Source of the DNA: Ruminococcus sp.
GTDB taxonomy: Bacteria > Bacillota > Clostridia > Oscillospirales > Ruminococcaceae
Reading direction: 5' to 3'
Assembly (NCBI GenBank): GCA_017620025.1
Contig: JAFZRF010000045.1
Location: 62,001-126,000 of the forward strand
DNA: 64,000 bases
Shown here: positions 15,611-24,367 of the stretch, piece after piece
Layout: each line of letters begins with the position of its first letter
How positions within the stretch are numbered: position 1 is the stretch's first letter
Notes under the pieces: model-generated
What the model saw: only the letters and a program-made list of their open reading frames with translations
The model's database searches: none
Told to the model about the DNA's origin: nothing
Program-made: the position numbers and the translations under genes

Positions 15611-17572
15611 TTATGTGACCGGAGTGCCCGTCTCCGGCGGAAGCTTCAGCTTTCCGGAGCGGACCATCTCTTTCAGCTTTTCAAGAGTCACAGGCTTGCT
15701 GAAGAAGTAGCCCTGAGCCTTGGTGCAGCCGATAGAGGAGAGATATCTGAACTGCTCCTCATGTTCTACGCCCTCGGTGAGAGAGCACATATTGAGCTGC
15801 TTTGTAAGGTTTATGATATTGCTGAGTATCGTTCCCGCCTTCTCATTTGTACCGAGTCCGGCAAGGAACTTCATGTCGATCTTCAGCACATCGAAGTGGT
15901 AATCCTTCAGAACGTTGAGCGAAGAGTAGCCGCTTCCGAAATCATCGAGCCATATGCTGAACCCGCTGCTGCGCAGAGCTGCCATGGACTGCTGGAGCTG
16001 CTCCGGCTTCTCTGTAAGGGCGCTTTCGGTGATCTCTATGTCAAGATGATCTCTGGGAACGCTGTATTTCTCAGTCATGTCACACAGGAAACCTACGATG
16101 TCGCATAACTCGAAGTCGAGCCGTGACAGGTTGATCGAAACGGGCGGGAATTTCTCGCCCTTGCTCACGGCTTCGCTGTGATCACGGCAGACCTGCTCTA
16201 TGATGCACTGATCGAGCTTGTAGATCTGGCGGTATTCCTCAAGTATATCGATGAATGCACCGGGCGGGAGAAGGCCGTATTCCGGATCCTCCCAGCGGGC
16301 GAGTGCTTCAAGACCGCAGATGTATCCGTCCTTGACGGAGATGACCGGCTGGTAATACACCTTTATGAAGCCGTTCTGTATGGCGTTGTCGATATTGTTC
16401 ACGATGTACTGCTTCTGCTGGAAGCGGCGTTCAAGCAGGGCGTCATACATACATACCGTAGTGGTGTAATGCTTCTTGATGCTGTTGCAGGCAAATCTTG
16501 CACGGTCGCAGGCTATGCTCGGATCGTGCTCGTCGTCATCCGGACGGTATGCGCCGCATTTCAGCGACAGCTGCACATCACCCTGCAGTTCGTGTATCAG
16601 CTTTGCGAGATTATCGACCTTTTCCTGGAAGCCGTCATAGCTCGTCAGGACTACATAATGATCGTCAGAGAAACGGGAGACAAGAGAATGACTGAAGTTC
16701 TCGCTGAGCGCCTCTGCAAATTCCTTCAGCAGCTCATTTCCGCGGTGAAAGCCGTATTTCTCGTTGTATGACTTGAAGTTTTCGATATCAAAGAACAGGA
16801 AAACGGTGTTGGTTCTGTCAGTAGTCACGTAGCTCAGCACCTTGTCGGCTTCTGTCCGGAAATAGTGCATATTGTGTATGCCGGTGAGCTCGTCAAGGAC
16901 GGAGATCCGGCTCAGATGCGAATTGATCTTTTCGAGATTCTCGTCCTTCAGCGCCTGGGCAAGGGTATTGTTGTAATTGCTGATACATACCATCATCGTC
17001 GATATCCACATGATGAAGAAGTTGATCCTTGTGGCGACGGTGGTGCCCTGCAGGCCGGTGTTTACGGCGACCATGCTGTCCATCCTGCAATACATATAGA
17101 GGTAGGAGGAGGTGAGTATCAGGCAGCTGATGAACGGCCGCCAGTTGAGCAGGCAGACAGCAAACATCTCCATTGTAAGGAGCGTGAGTATCTGCTCACC
17201 GATGCCGTAATCGTTCAGTGAGACCTTGATGCCGAAAAGCAGGCAGATGAAGGTGAATATGATCATCAGGGCCGTTCCGGCAGTTTTGTTCCTGCTCTGT
17301 CCCTTTACGTACCTTATTGAGAACAGCAGCATGATGATGCCGGTAGTGATCAGCATGAAATAATTGGAGTAGTATCTTCTGAAAAAGTACGGTATCTGGT
17401 CGTAGGATTCATCACGCATAATTATCCTTGTCAGCCGGATGATCATCCATAGCTCGAGGACGATGATCACGACCGACATATAAATGCTTGCCTTCATATT
17501 CTGCATGAAGAAATAGTCCTTCACGTGCTTGCTTTGCTTTTCAAAGCCGAGGTATCTCAGGATATGCCGCAT
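15611..17572 (-). CDS. Membrane-bound EAL phosphodiesterase with degenerate GGDEF domain
   Basis: 653 residues. The ATG at 17572 is preferred: GGAG lies nine bases upstream, whereas it abuts the ATG at 17581. Residues 25-230 hold about six membrane helices with no recognised sensor family. A GGDEF domain follows (FDIENFKSYNEKYGF), but the signature is SDDHY near residue 300, so diguanylate cyclase activity is not expected; it may bind GTP. The EAL domain is intact: EALARW near 424, SINLSRLDFE, IEITESAL, DDFGSGYSS, KIDMKF and the EGVEHEEQ loop. The protein should hydrolyse cyclic di-GMP in response to an unknown signal at the membrane. It has its own perfect promoter overlapped by a long palindrome. 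Confidence 0.92.
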   Translation of the reverse strand: MRHILRYLGFEKQSKHVKDYFFMQNMKASIYMSVVIIVLELWMIIRLTRIIMRDESYDQIPYFFRRYYSNYFMLITTGIIMLLFSIRYVKGQSRNKTAGTALMIIFTFICLLFGIKVSLNDYGIGEQILTLLTMEMFAVCLLNWRPFISCLILTSSYLYMYCRMDSMVAVNTGLQGTTVATRINFFIMWISTMMVCISNYNNTLAQALKDENLEKINSHLSRISVLDELTGIHNMHYFRTEADKVLSYVTTDRTNTVFLFFDIENFKSYNEKYGFHRGNELLKEFAEALSENFSHSLVSRFSDDHYVVLTSYDGFQEKVDNLAKLIHELQGDVQLSLKCGAYRPDDDEHDPSIACDRARFACNSIKKHYTTTVCMYDALLERRFQQKQYIVNNIDNAIQNGFIKVYYQPVISVKDGYICGLEALARWEDPEYGLLPPGAFIDILEEYRQIYKLDQCIIEQVCRDHSEAVSKGEKFPPVSINLSRLDFELCDIVGFLCDMTEKYSVPRDHLDIEITESALTEKPEQLQQSMAALRSSGFSIWLDDFGSGYSSLNVLKDYHFDVLKIDMKFLAGLGTNEKAGTILSNIINLTKQLNMCSLTEGVEHEEQFRYLSSIGCTKAQGYFFSKPVTLEKLKEMVRSGKLKLPPETGTPVT

Positions 17573-17660
17573 AGAGATCATCTCCTTCCGGGATGAGATT
17601 CGCTTTAATGGCTGACATGAAAGATTCCTGCGCTCGTTTTACAGGGTATAAGCGAAGCGT

Positions 17661-17696
17661 TATGCTATAATGAATGCTTGCATTCATTATAGCATA
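17661..17696. promoter_or_regulatory. 36-base perfect palindrome over the promoter start (putative operator)
   Basis: 17-base arms (TATGCTATAATGAATGC and its complement) around a 2-base centre. It overlaps the -10 box and the predicted transcription start of the phosphodiesterase promoter, so it looks like an operator; in RNA it could also form a hairpin at the 5' end. Confidence 0.65.
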
Positions 17697-17714
17697 CACG
17701 ATGCTGAATGTCAA
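17686..17714 (-). promoter_or_regulatory. Perfect sigma-A promoter of the phosphodiesterase gene
   Basis: Minus strand TTGACA, 17-base spacer ending in TATGC, TATAAT; about 105 bases of leader to the start codon. Confidence 0.85.
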
Positions 17715-17816
17715 CGATATCCTGAAGACGGGCTGTTGGTTTTTGGTAAATATGTACAATTATAAGCTGAAAAATTATGATGAAGGACGAATTATTTTCC
17801 CTCTACATGGAGTATA

Positions 17817-17846
17817 TTGACTTTACTCATGAGTGCATGATATAAT
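17817..17846 (+). promoter_or_regulatory. Promoter of the giant leucine-rich-repeat gene
   Basis: TTGACT, 18-base spacer ending in TGA (extended -10), TATAAT. The leader to the start codon is about 145 bases, AT-rich, with two TATAGTGC words; no known riboswitch was recognised. Confidence 0.75.
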
Positions 17847-17998
17847 TATAGTATAGTGCAGTATAGTGCGCATTTACAGTTATCTTTTATGTATACTGTA
17901 GGTATAAAAAGGATGAAATATTTCTTCGGTTAAAGCTGTTGACAATAGGAATATTTCTTAATCAAATCTTTCATTTATTTGAAAGGGAGGCTTGACGT

Positions 17999-20900
17999 AT
18001 GGATCATAAGAAATATCTGGCAGGAGCAGTTGCGATGGCGATAACTCTCAGTTCCTTCCCTGCGGGTGCAGTAATGACAAATGCTGTGGAGATATTGCCG
18101 GAGCCGCAGATATCTGCTGCCGTGACGGCGGGCGGAGAATGGAGCTGCGGTGAGAATATAGTGCTCACCATAAAGGACGGTGTTGCCACTCTTGCTCTGA
18201 AGGACGAGACAGCTGAGAAGAAGGAGGTCGTTGCGACATCGAAGTATGCTGCACCGGAGGACAGACCGTGGAACGATGCCATAGAGGAGATAGAGACTCT
18301 GATAATAAGCGACGGCATCACGCATATAAATTCGAATATGTTCTGCGGTGCTTCCAATCTGAAAAAGATAGTATTCGGCAAGGACGTCGTATCGATCGGC
18401 ACAGGGGTGTTCATGCTGTGTCCGGCTCTTGAGACCGTAACTCTGCCGAAGTCGGTAAAGTATCTGTTCACAGGCTCGTTCTATTCTGTATCTCTGAAGA
18501 CTGTATACTATGAAGGCACAGAGGAGGAATGGAGCAAGGTGACCGTCAAGGACGGCGCGTTCATTGAGGACAGGATCCCCGAGATAATATGCAGCACTCC
18601 GAAAATGGACCTCGGCAGGGGCCTTAACGCATATATCGACGACGCCGGTACTCTTCATGTCGAGGGCAGCGGCAGCATAGACAGCTTTGAGAAAGGAAAG
18701 TCTCCCCTTGCGGAGTATGCTGACGAGATAAAGTCGATAGCACTTGCCCCCGGCATAACCGCGATAGGCGACTATGCCTTTGCAGACCTCACCGCTGTTT
18801 CCTCTATACCGCTCGACGGCATAACCTCCGTGGGCAAGGGCGCATTTGCGGGCTGTACAGGCGTAAAGAGCCTTATGATACCCGACAGCCTCGGAACAAT
18901 AGGAGCGGACGCATTCGGCGGCGCAGAGCATGAGATATATGTTATAGCCGGTTCTGCGGGCGAGAAGTATGCCAAGGATTCAGGTATTGAGTATACCGCA
19001 GTTGACGGCATATGCGGCGGCGGTGCGGGCTATACCGTAAACAGTGAAAAGACTGAGCTGACTGTGGTCGGCACAGGTGATATGTATTCATGGACAGAGG
19101 ACAAGCCAGGGGAAAGACCGTGGAACGATCTGATAGGCAGCATCGAGAAGGTGCGCCTCTCCGACGGCATAACTTCAGCCGGCAGCTTTGCGTTCAGCGG
19201 AGCAGACAAGCTGAAAAGCGTGATACTTCCTGACAGTCTCCGGACAGTCGGCGCACACGCATTTTCCAACTGCCATGCACTGACATGGGTATACATACCG
19301 GAGGGCGTGACCTCCTTCGACAGATCGGCATTCTACAATGACGATGCGGTCACATACATAGCCTACCCGGAGTCGGCCGGATATCAGGGCGACAAGGGCT
19401 TTGACACAGCAGTCGGCGCAGAAGCCGAGAAGGTGTTCTACAAGGGCGATAAGTCGGCATATACCGGTGTTCCGAAGGACGTATCCGACAAGGCTGTATT
19501 CGGCTGCGATACCGGTGTTCTCGGCGAGGATCATGCCTGGGCATACGACCCTGACGAGAAGGCTCTGACTGTATTCGGCAGCGGCGCTATGGCGCCCTGC
19601 GAGGAGGGCAAGGCTCCGTGGACGGACTACGCCTCCGAGACCGAGGATATCATACTTGCGGACAGCGTGACGGCAGTCGGTGACAATGCCTTTGCGGGCT
19701 TTACCTCCGTAAAGACTCTTGACCTCGGCAGCAATGTGGAGGAAGTCGGCAGCGGCAGCTTCAGGGACTGCACAGGCCTTACAGATGTGGAGTTCTCGGA
19801 AGGCCTCACCTCGATAGGCGACAACGCCTTTGAGGGCTGCACAGGCATCACAGAGACTGAGTTCCCGGAGTCACTGAAAACAGTCGGAGATTCGGCATTC
19901 CGCAACTGCACCGGGCTCAGCAGCGTAAAGCTCCCGAAGGAGGCATCTTCCGTAGGAGCACACGCCTTTGAGGGATGCACCAGCCTGAAGGACGTATTCA
20001 TCCGTTCAGCAACGGCAGAGATAGGCGACAAGGCATTCGGCTTCCAGTCGGATGAAAGAAAGACTCCCGGATTCTCCATGGTGACCTACTCGGGCACACC
20101 TGCAGCGAAGTATGCCGAAGAGAGCGGCATCAATTCCGTTACGGCGGAGGGCAGCTGCGGTGAGAGCGCCGTATGGGCATTCGACGAGGAATCAGGAGTG
20201 CTCTTCATCTACGGCTCGGGCGATACCTATGATTATACCACAGCTTCACCTGCCCCGTGGGCACAGGCTCCCGAGGACGGCGAGGCTATAGTAGGAAAGA
20301 TAAAGGAGGTTCGCTTCGACAGCGGTATAACCTCCGTAGGAAACGCATTCTTCTCAGGTGCGGGCAAGCTGGTGAAGGTAAGCCTTCCCGACAGCCTGAC
20401 TCACATCGGCAGCAGCGCATTCCTCGGCTGTACAGACCTTGAAAGAGTGCTGATACCTGCCGGAGTCACTGAGATAGGAATAAGCGCATTCCAGAAGTGC
20501 GACAACCTCAGGACGATCATTTTCGAGGGCAGTCACCCGGAGATCACCGGAGCGGTCATCGCAAGCCAGAAGAAGCTCACCAGCACAAAGAATATGACCG
20601 TGTACTACCACGGCTCTGATGAGAGCTGGGCTGAGTTTGCAGCCGGAAACGGCAGTACTCTCGGCTTCCACAGCAGCACGACGCTCAGGGATCTCGACAA
20701 GGAATCGACCTCCGACAAGATAATACTTACCGGTGCTCCTTCGGAGATTGCCATAGGCGATCAGATAAGAGTCGGCGTTGAGCTGGATCCGAGGATAGCC
20801 ACAGAGTTTGACTGGGAGAGCAGCAGCCCCGAGATAATACAGGTTTCTGCAAAGGGCGATGTTACAGCGTACGCAGCCGGTACAGCATCAATAACCGTCC

Positions 20901-23900
20901 GTGCAGCCGGTGCAGAGGATATCTCGGCGAGCTTCCTGGTAAAGGCCTCCGACAAGAACGGCTACCATTCACGCAAGCCTGAGACAGTCCTTCTTGAGGG
21001 TGCCATCAGCAACAACATCTCCAACAACGACTATGCGACACCTGCCTCCAAGCCCCTTACCTCGCATATCATGCAGCGTGAGGACGGCGGTCTCACCATA
21101 ATCGAGGCCAACGACAAGGAAGGCAGACAGGACGCACTGATACAGGAATACGACAAGGATAACAAGCTCATCAGATCGCTCACGATCGAGAATCCCTTCG
21201 CAGCTCCCTCCTTCTTCATCGGCTTCTATAACGGAGCAAAGTACAACTTCCTTGTGTTCTGTCAGGAGAACCCCGAGGAGGACGACGAGAAGGAGATAGT
21301 ACGCATCGTTCGCTACAACAAGGACTGGACTGAGCCGCTCGCCTGCTCGATAAAGGATATCGGCGCGACCGGCATCGGCTACAAGCTCGCACGTATGGCG
21401 GAAACTGACAAGTACCTCTACTTCGTATCCAACCGACTTGAGTACTTCAGCCTCTATCCCGGCGAGGTGGCACAGCACCAGAGCAACCTGGTATACGCTA
21501 TCGACCTTGAGACAATGGAGCGTGACGAGGCCGGAATTGCAGCCCTCGTATCCCACAGCTTCAACCAGTTCATATCCATAGACGATGAACACGTATTCAC
21601 AGCTGATCACGGAGATATCTCCCCGAGATCCATAATCCAGTACCGCTTCAACAGGAACGTCACCTCGACCACGAATATGCGCTCGGTAACAGCGCTCGAC
21701 ATCGTGGTAAAGGGACACGGTATGCATCAGAACGATACCGGTGTATCCATAGGCGGACTTGAAGCTACGGGCTCCGGCTGTCTCATGGTCGGCAACAGCG
21801 TGCTCCAGACACCTGAGACCGAGACCAGCGCTCAGAGAAATATATTCGTTACGGTAACGGACAAGGATTTCACCGAGGCAAAGCTGATATGGCTCACGGA
21901 TCATCCCGAAGGCAGCAGCATAACCCCGAGAACTCCCCAGCTCGTAAGAGTAAGCAGCAACGTATATACCGTTATGTGGGAGGAGCTTGACAACGATACC
22001 GGCCTTATCACAACAAAGTATATGGCGATAGACCAGTACGGCGAGAAGCTCACAGAGGTCAAGTCCACAGACCTCCGCCTCTCCGACTGCCAGCCGATAA
22101 TGACAGCCGAGGGCGATGTGGTATGGTACGTAACAGAGAATTCCAAGCCGGTCCTCTACAAGGTTAATCCCTATTCCGCAGAGGCAATAGTCACCAACGA
22201 GGTAAAGTATGACTTCGACGAGGAGACCGGCACTCTCACAGTATCCGGCAAGGGCAGCATCCCGGACTACAAGAACCCCGAGGGCAGACCATATGACGAA
22301 TACAAGGAGAAGATAAAGAAGGTCGTTGTGGAAGGCGATATCTATACTATCGGCGACCACGCATTCAGTGATCTTGGCAGCGTTGAGGAGATCTATGTAG
22401 AGTCAGATACCTTTGCAATAGGCGATGATGCATTCAGAAACAACAAGGAGCTGACCGTGCTCGTTCTCCCTGATAACGTGAACTCAATGGGGAAAGAGAT
22501 CATTACAGGCGATGACAAGCTCGAACTCATAGTCATCCCGGATAGCATAGACAAGGCCGATATCGGCGAGATCTACAGCAAGCCGGATACGGAGGTGTTC
22601 TATAACGGCACTCAGGAGCAGTGGAAGGAGCTCACAAAGGATACCCCTGACGAAACCAAGGCAAAGAAGGATATAAAGACCGGTGCGAAGTCCGGAAAGT
22701 GCGGAGAGACCGCATACTGGGTATACGATCCGGCAACAAAGGAGCTTGAGGTATACGGCAGCGGCGAGATCGAAACTAAGCCCGACGGTGAGTACCCGTG
22801 GAGCGGTATCGCAGGCGAGGCAGAGAAGCTCGATATCCAGGACGGCATAACAGTCATCCCGGACAAGGCCTTTGCAGATTTCAGCAAGATGACAGAGATC
22901 GTCATCCCTGAGACCGTTGAGAAGATAGGCGAAGCGGCATTCGCAGGAAACGATGCTTCCACATTCGTTATAATCCCCGACTCCGTAAAGGAGATAAGCA
23001 GCAGCGCCTTCGGAACAGACTCCGACCTGAATCCCCGTGAGGACTTCACCATATACGGCCTGAAGGACTCGGCAGCCCAGAAGTACGCAGAGGAGCATAA
23101 TACGGGCTTCATCGAGATAGACGGCAAGTGCGGCGATAACGCAGCCTATATCATCAATGAGAATACCGGAAAGCTGACAATAGCAGGCACCGGCGATATG
23201 TACGACTATAAGGAGGAGGCTCTTCCTCCGTGGTATGAGGAAAAGGACAAGATAAAGAAGGCTGAGATCGAAGACGGTATTACACGTATAGGAAATTACA
23301 GCCTGTGGTGTCTTGACCACCTCAAGGAGGTAACTATCCCGTACACAGTTCAGGAGGTAGGAAAGCGTGCAGTCACCGACGATCCCGAGCTTGTGACGAT
23401 CAATATCGAGACCGTTGACTTCACCGAAGAGTTCGCATCATTCTTCAATGACTACGGCACGGAGAGAACGATAAACTTCAGCGGCAGCGAAGAGCAGTGG
23501 AATGCTATGTCGCACGAGCATATCGGCAAGGAGCCTGATAAGGTGGTATTCGACTATGTAGCACCGCCCGAGCCTCCGGAGACTACTACGGAAGAGCCGC
23601 AGACCGGACAGAATACTGAAACCACGACAACTCCGGATCCCTCACAGGGAACAACAAGCGGCGACGGCACATCCGATCCCTCACAGGGAACAACGAGCGG
23701 CGACGGTACGTCCGATCCCTCACAGGGAACAACAGGCGGAGACGGCACATCCGACCCGTCACAGGGAACAACAGGCGACGGCACATCCGATCCGTCACAG
23801 GGAACAACGAGCGGCGACGGTACATCCGACCCGTCACAGGGAACGACAGGCGGCGACGGTACGTCCGAGCCTTCCCAGACCACAGCGGGCAGCGGAGAAA

Positions 23901-24178
23901 ATGATCCGACCCACACAGAGCCGGCAGGGGATTATCTCCTCGGCGACGTGAACCGTGACGGCACAGTCGATTCCAACGACGCATCCGAGCTTCTGAGTAT
24001 GTATGCACAGATGTCCACAGGAGGCGAGGCTATTTCAGAGGAGACTCTGAAGATAGCAGATGTCAACTTCGACGGTATGGCAGATTCCAGCGACGCATCG
24101 CTGATACTGGAATACTACGCCTATATCTCCACCGGAGGAGACAAGAAATCAAATGACTACTTCAATGATGTGAAATAG
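17999..24178 (+). CDS. Giant BspA-type leucine-rich-repeat protein with dockerin
   Basis: 2059 residues, secreted (signal peptide ending near PAGAVMTNA). Residues 40-900 and 1400-1850 are tandem LRR_5/BspA units with the recurring pattern GIT.IG..AF..C..L..V.LP.S, in blocks each opened by a CGE..W..D...L.I.GSG motif. Residues 905-985 are a Big_2-like Ig module (ATEFDWESSSPEIIQVSAKG, TASITVRA). Residues 987-1400 contain strand-rich repeats resembling a beta-propeller. A linker of six near-identical 13-residue units (DPSQGTTSGDGTS) runs from about 1880 to 1957, and a type I dockerin (DVNRDGTVDSND, DVNFDGMADSSD) ends the protein. AAAGGGAGG precedes the ATG. It probably mediates adhesion or protein-protein contact within the cellulosome; no enzyme domain was seen. 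Confidence 0.93.
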   Translation: MDHKKYLAGAVAMAITLSSFPAGAVMTNAVEILPEPQISAAVTAGGEWSCGENIVLTIKDGVATLALKDETAEKKEVVATSKYAAPEDRPWNDAIEEIETLIISDGITHINSNMFCGASNLKKIVFGKDVVSIGTGVFMLCPALETVTLPKSVKYLFTGSFYSVSLKTVYYEGTEEEWSKVTVKDGAFIEDRIPEIICSTPKMDLGRGLNAYIDDAGTLHVEGSGSIDSFEKGKSPLAEYADEIKSIALAPGITAIGDYAFADLTAVSSIPLDGITSVGKGAFAGCTGVKSLMIPDSLGTIGADAFGGAEHEIYVIAGSAGEKYAKDSGIEYTAVDGICGGGAGYTVNSEKTELTVVGTGDMYSWTEDKPGERPWNDLIGSIEKVRLSDGITSAGSFAFSGADKLKSVILPDSLRTVGAHAFSNCHALTWVYIPEGVTSFDRSAFYNDDAVTYIAYPESAGYQGDKGFDTAVGAEAEKVFYKGDKSAYTGVPKDVSDKAVFGCDTGVLGEDHAWAYDPDEKALTVFGSGAMAPCEEGKAPWTDYASETEDIILADSVTAVGDNAFAGFTSVKTLDLGSNVEEVGSGSFRDCTGLTDVEFSEGLTSIGDNAFEGCTGITETEFPESLKTVGDSAFRNCTGLSSVKLPKEASSVGAHAFEGCTSLKDVFIRSATAEIGDKAFGFQSDERKTPGFSMVTYSGTPAAKYAEESGINSVTAEGSCGESAVWAFDEESGVLFIYGSGDTYDYTTASPAPWAQAPEDGEAIVGKIKEVRFDSGITSVGNAFFSGAGKLVKVSLPDSLTHIGSSAFLGCTDLERVLIPAGVTEIGISAFQKCDNLRTIIFEGSHPEITGAVIASQKKLTSTKNMTVYYHGSDESWAEFAAGNGSTLGFHSSTTLRDLDKESTSDKIILTGAPSEIAIGDQIRVGVELDPRIATEFDWESSSPEIIQVSAKGDVTAYAAGTASITVRAAGAEDISASFLVKASDKNGYHSRKPETVLLEGAISNNISNNDYATPASKPLTSHIMQREDGGLTIIEANDKEGRQDALIQEYDKDNKLIRSLTIENPFAAPSFFIGFYNGAKYNFLVFCQENPEEDDEKEIVRIVRYNKDWTEPLACSIKDIGATGIGYKLARMAETDKYLYFVSNRLEYFSLYPGEVAQHQSNLVYAIDLETMERDEAGIAALVSHSFNQFISIDDEHVFTADHGDISPRSIIQYRFNRNVTSTTNMRSVTALDIVVKGHGMHQNDTGVSIGGLEATGSGCLMVGNSVLQTPETETSAQRNIFVTVTDKDFTEAKLIWLTDHPEGSSITPRTPQLVRVSSNVYTVMWEELDNDTGLITTKYMAIDQYGEKLTEVKSTDLRLSDCQPIMTAEGDVVWYVTENSKPVLYKVNPYSAEAIVTNEVKYDFDEETGTLTVSGKGSIPDYKNPEGRPYDEYKEKIKKVVVEGDIYTIGDHAFSDLGSVEEIYVESDTFAIGDDAFRNNKELTVLVLPDNVNSMGKEIITGDDKLELIVIPDSIDKADIGEIYSKPDTEVFYNGTQEQWKELTKDTPDETKAKKDIKTGAKSGKCGETAYWVYDPATKELEVYGSGEIETKPDGEYPWSGIAGEAEKLDIQDGITVIPDKAFADFSKMTEIVIPETVEKIGEAAFAGNDASTFVIIPDSVKEISSSAFGTDSDLNPREDFTIYGLKDSAAQKYAEEHNTGFIEIDGKCGDNAAYIINENTGKLTIAGTGDMYDYKEEALPPWYEEKDKIKKAEIEDGITRIGNYSLWCLDHLKEVTIPYTVQEVGKRAVTDDPELVTINIETVDFTEEFASFFNDYGTERTINFSGSEEQWNAMSHEHIGKEPDKVVFDYVAPPEPPETTTEEPQTGQNTETTTTPDPSQGTTSGDGTSDPSQGTTSGDGTSDPSQGTTGGDGTSDPSQGTTGDGTSDPSQGTTSGDGTSDPSQGTTGGDGTSEPSQTTAGSGENDPTHTEPAGDYLLGDVNRDGTVDSNDASELLSMYAQMSTGGEAISEETLKIADVNFDGMADSSDASLILEYYAYISTGGDKKSNDYFNDVK
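23636..23868 (+). repeat. 39-base tandem repeat coding the Ser/Thr/Gly linker
   Basis: Six consecutive copies of a 39-base unit (one shortened to 36) beginning GATCCCTCACAGGGAACAAC, differing mainly at third codon positions. In frame, so copy number can vary without breaking the gene. Confidence 0.9.
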
Positions 24179-24201
24179 GGAAAAATTTGGTTAACGTGGG
24201 G

Positions 24202-24237
24202 TGCCGCAGGCTTCGTACCTGCGGCATTCTGCTTTCG
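24202..24237 (+). terminator. Terminator after the leucine-rich-repeat gene
   Basis: TGCCGCAGG pairs with CCTGCGGCA, followed by TTCTGCTTT. Confidence 0.75.
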
Positions 24238-24367
24238 TGCAGATGTACAGAAACGCAGCTTTGTTTTTGTGCATTCCTACAAAGTTACAGGATACTTCGT
24301 CTTTTTGCGCTCTGAGATTCACTTATATACAGAGAACGGGAAAATGCCCGGATAAGGAGGAATTGAC

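Noticed and set aside
17541..17759. Small minus-strand frame (72 codons) upstream of the phosphodiesterase
   Set aside because: It runs through the promoter and palindrome, has no ribosome binding site and no recognisable protein pattern.
17975..18931. Long open frames on the minus strand inside the giant leucine-rich-repeat gene (also 20969-22360 and 22484-23320)
   Set aside because: They lack ribosome binding sites, show no family pattern, and are opposite a gene with strong codon bias; they are shadows of the sense frame.
23554..24008. Repetitive minus-strand frames over the linker repeats
   Set aside because: They arise from the 39-base tandem repeat read backwards; no start signal.
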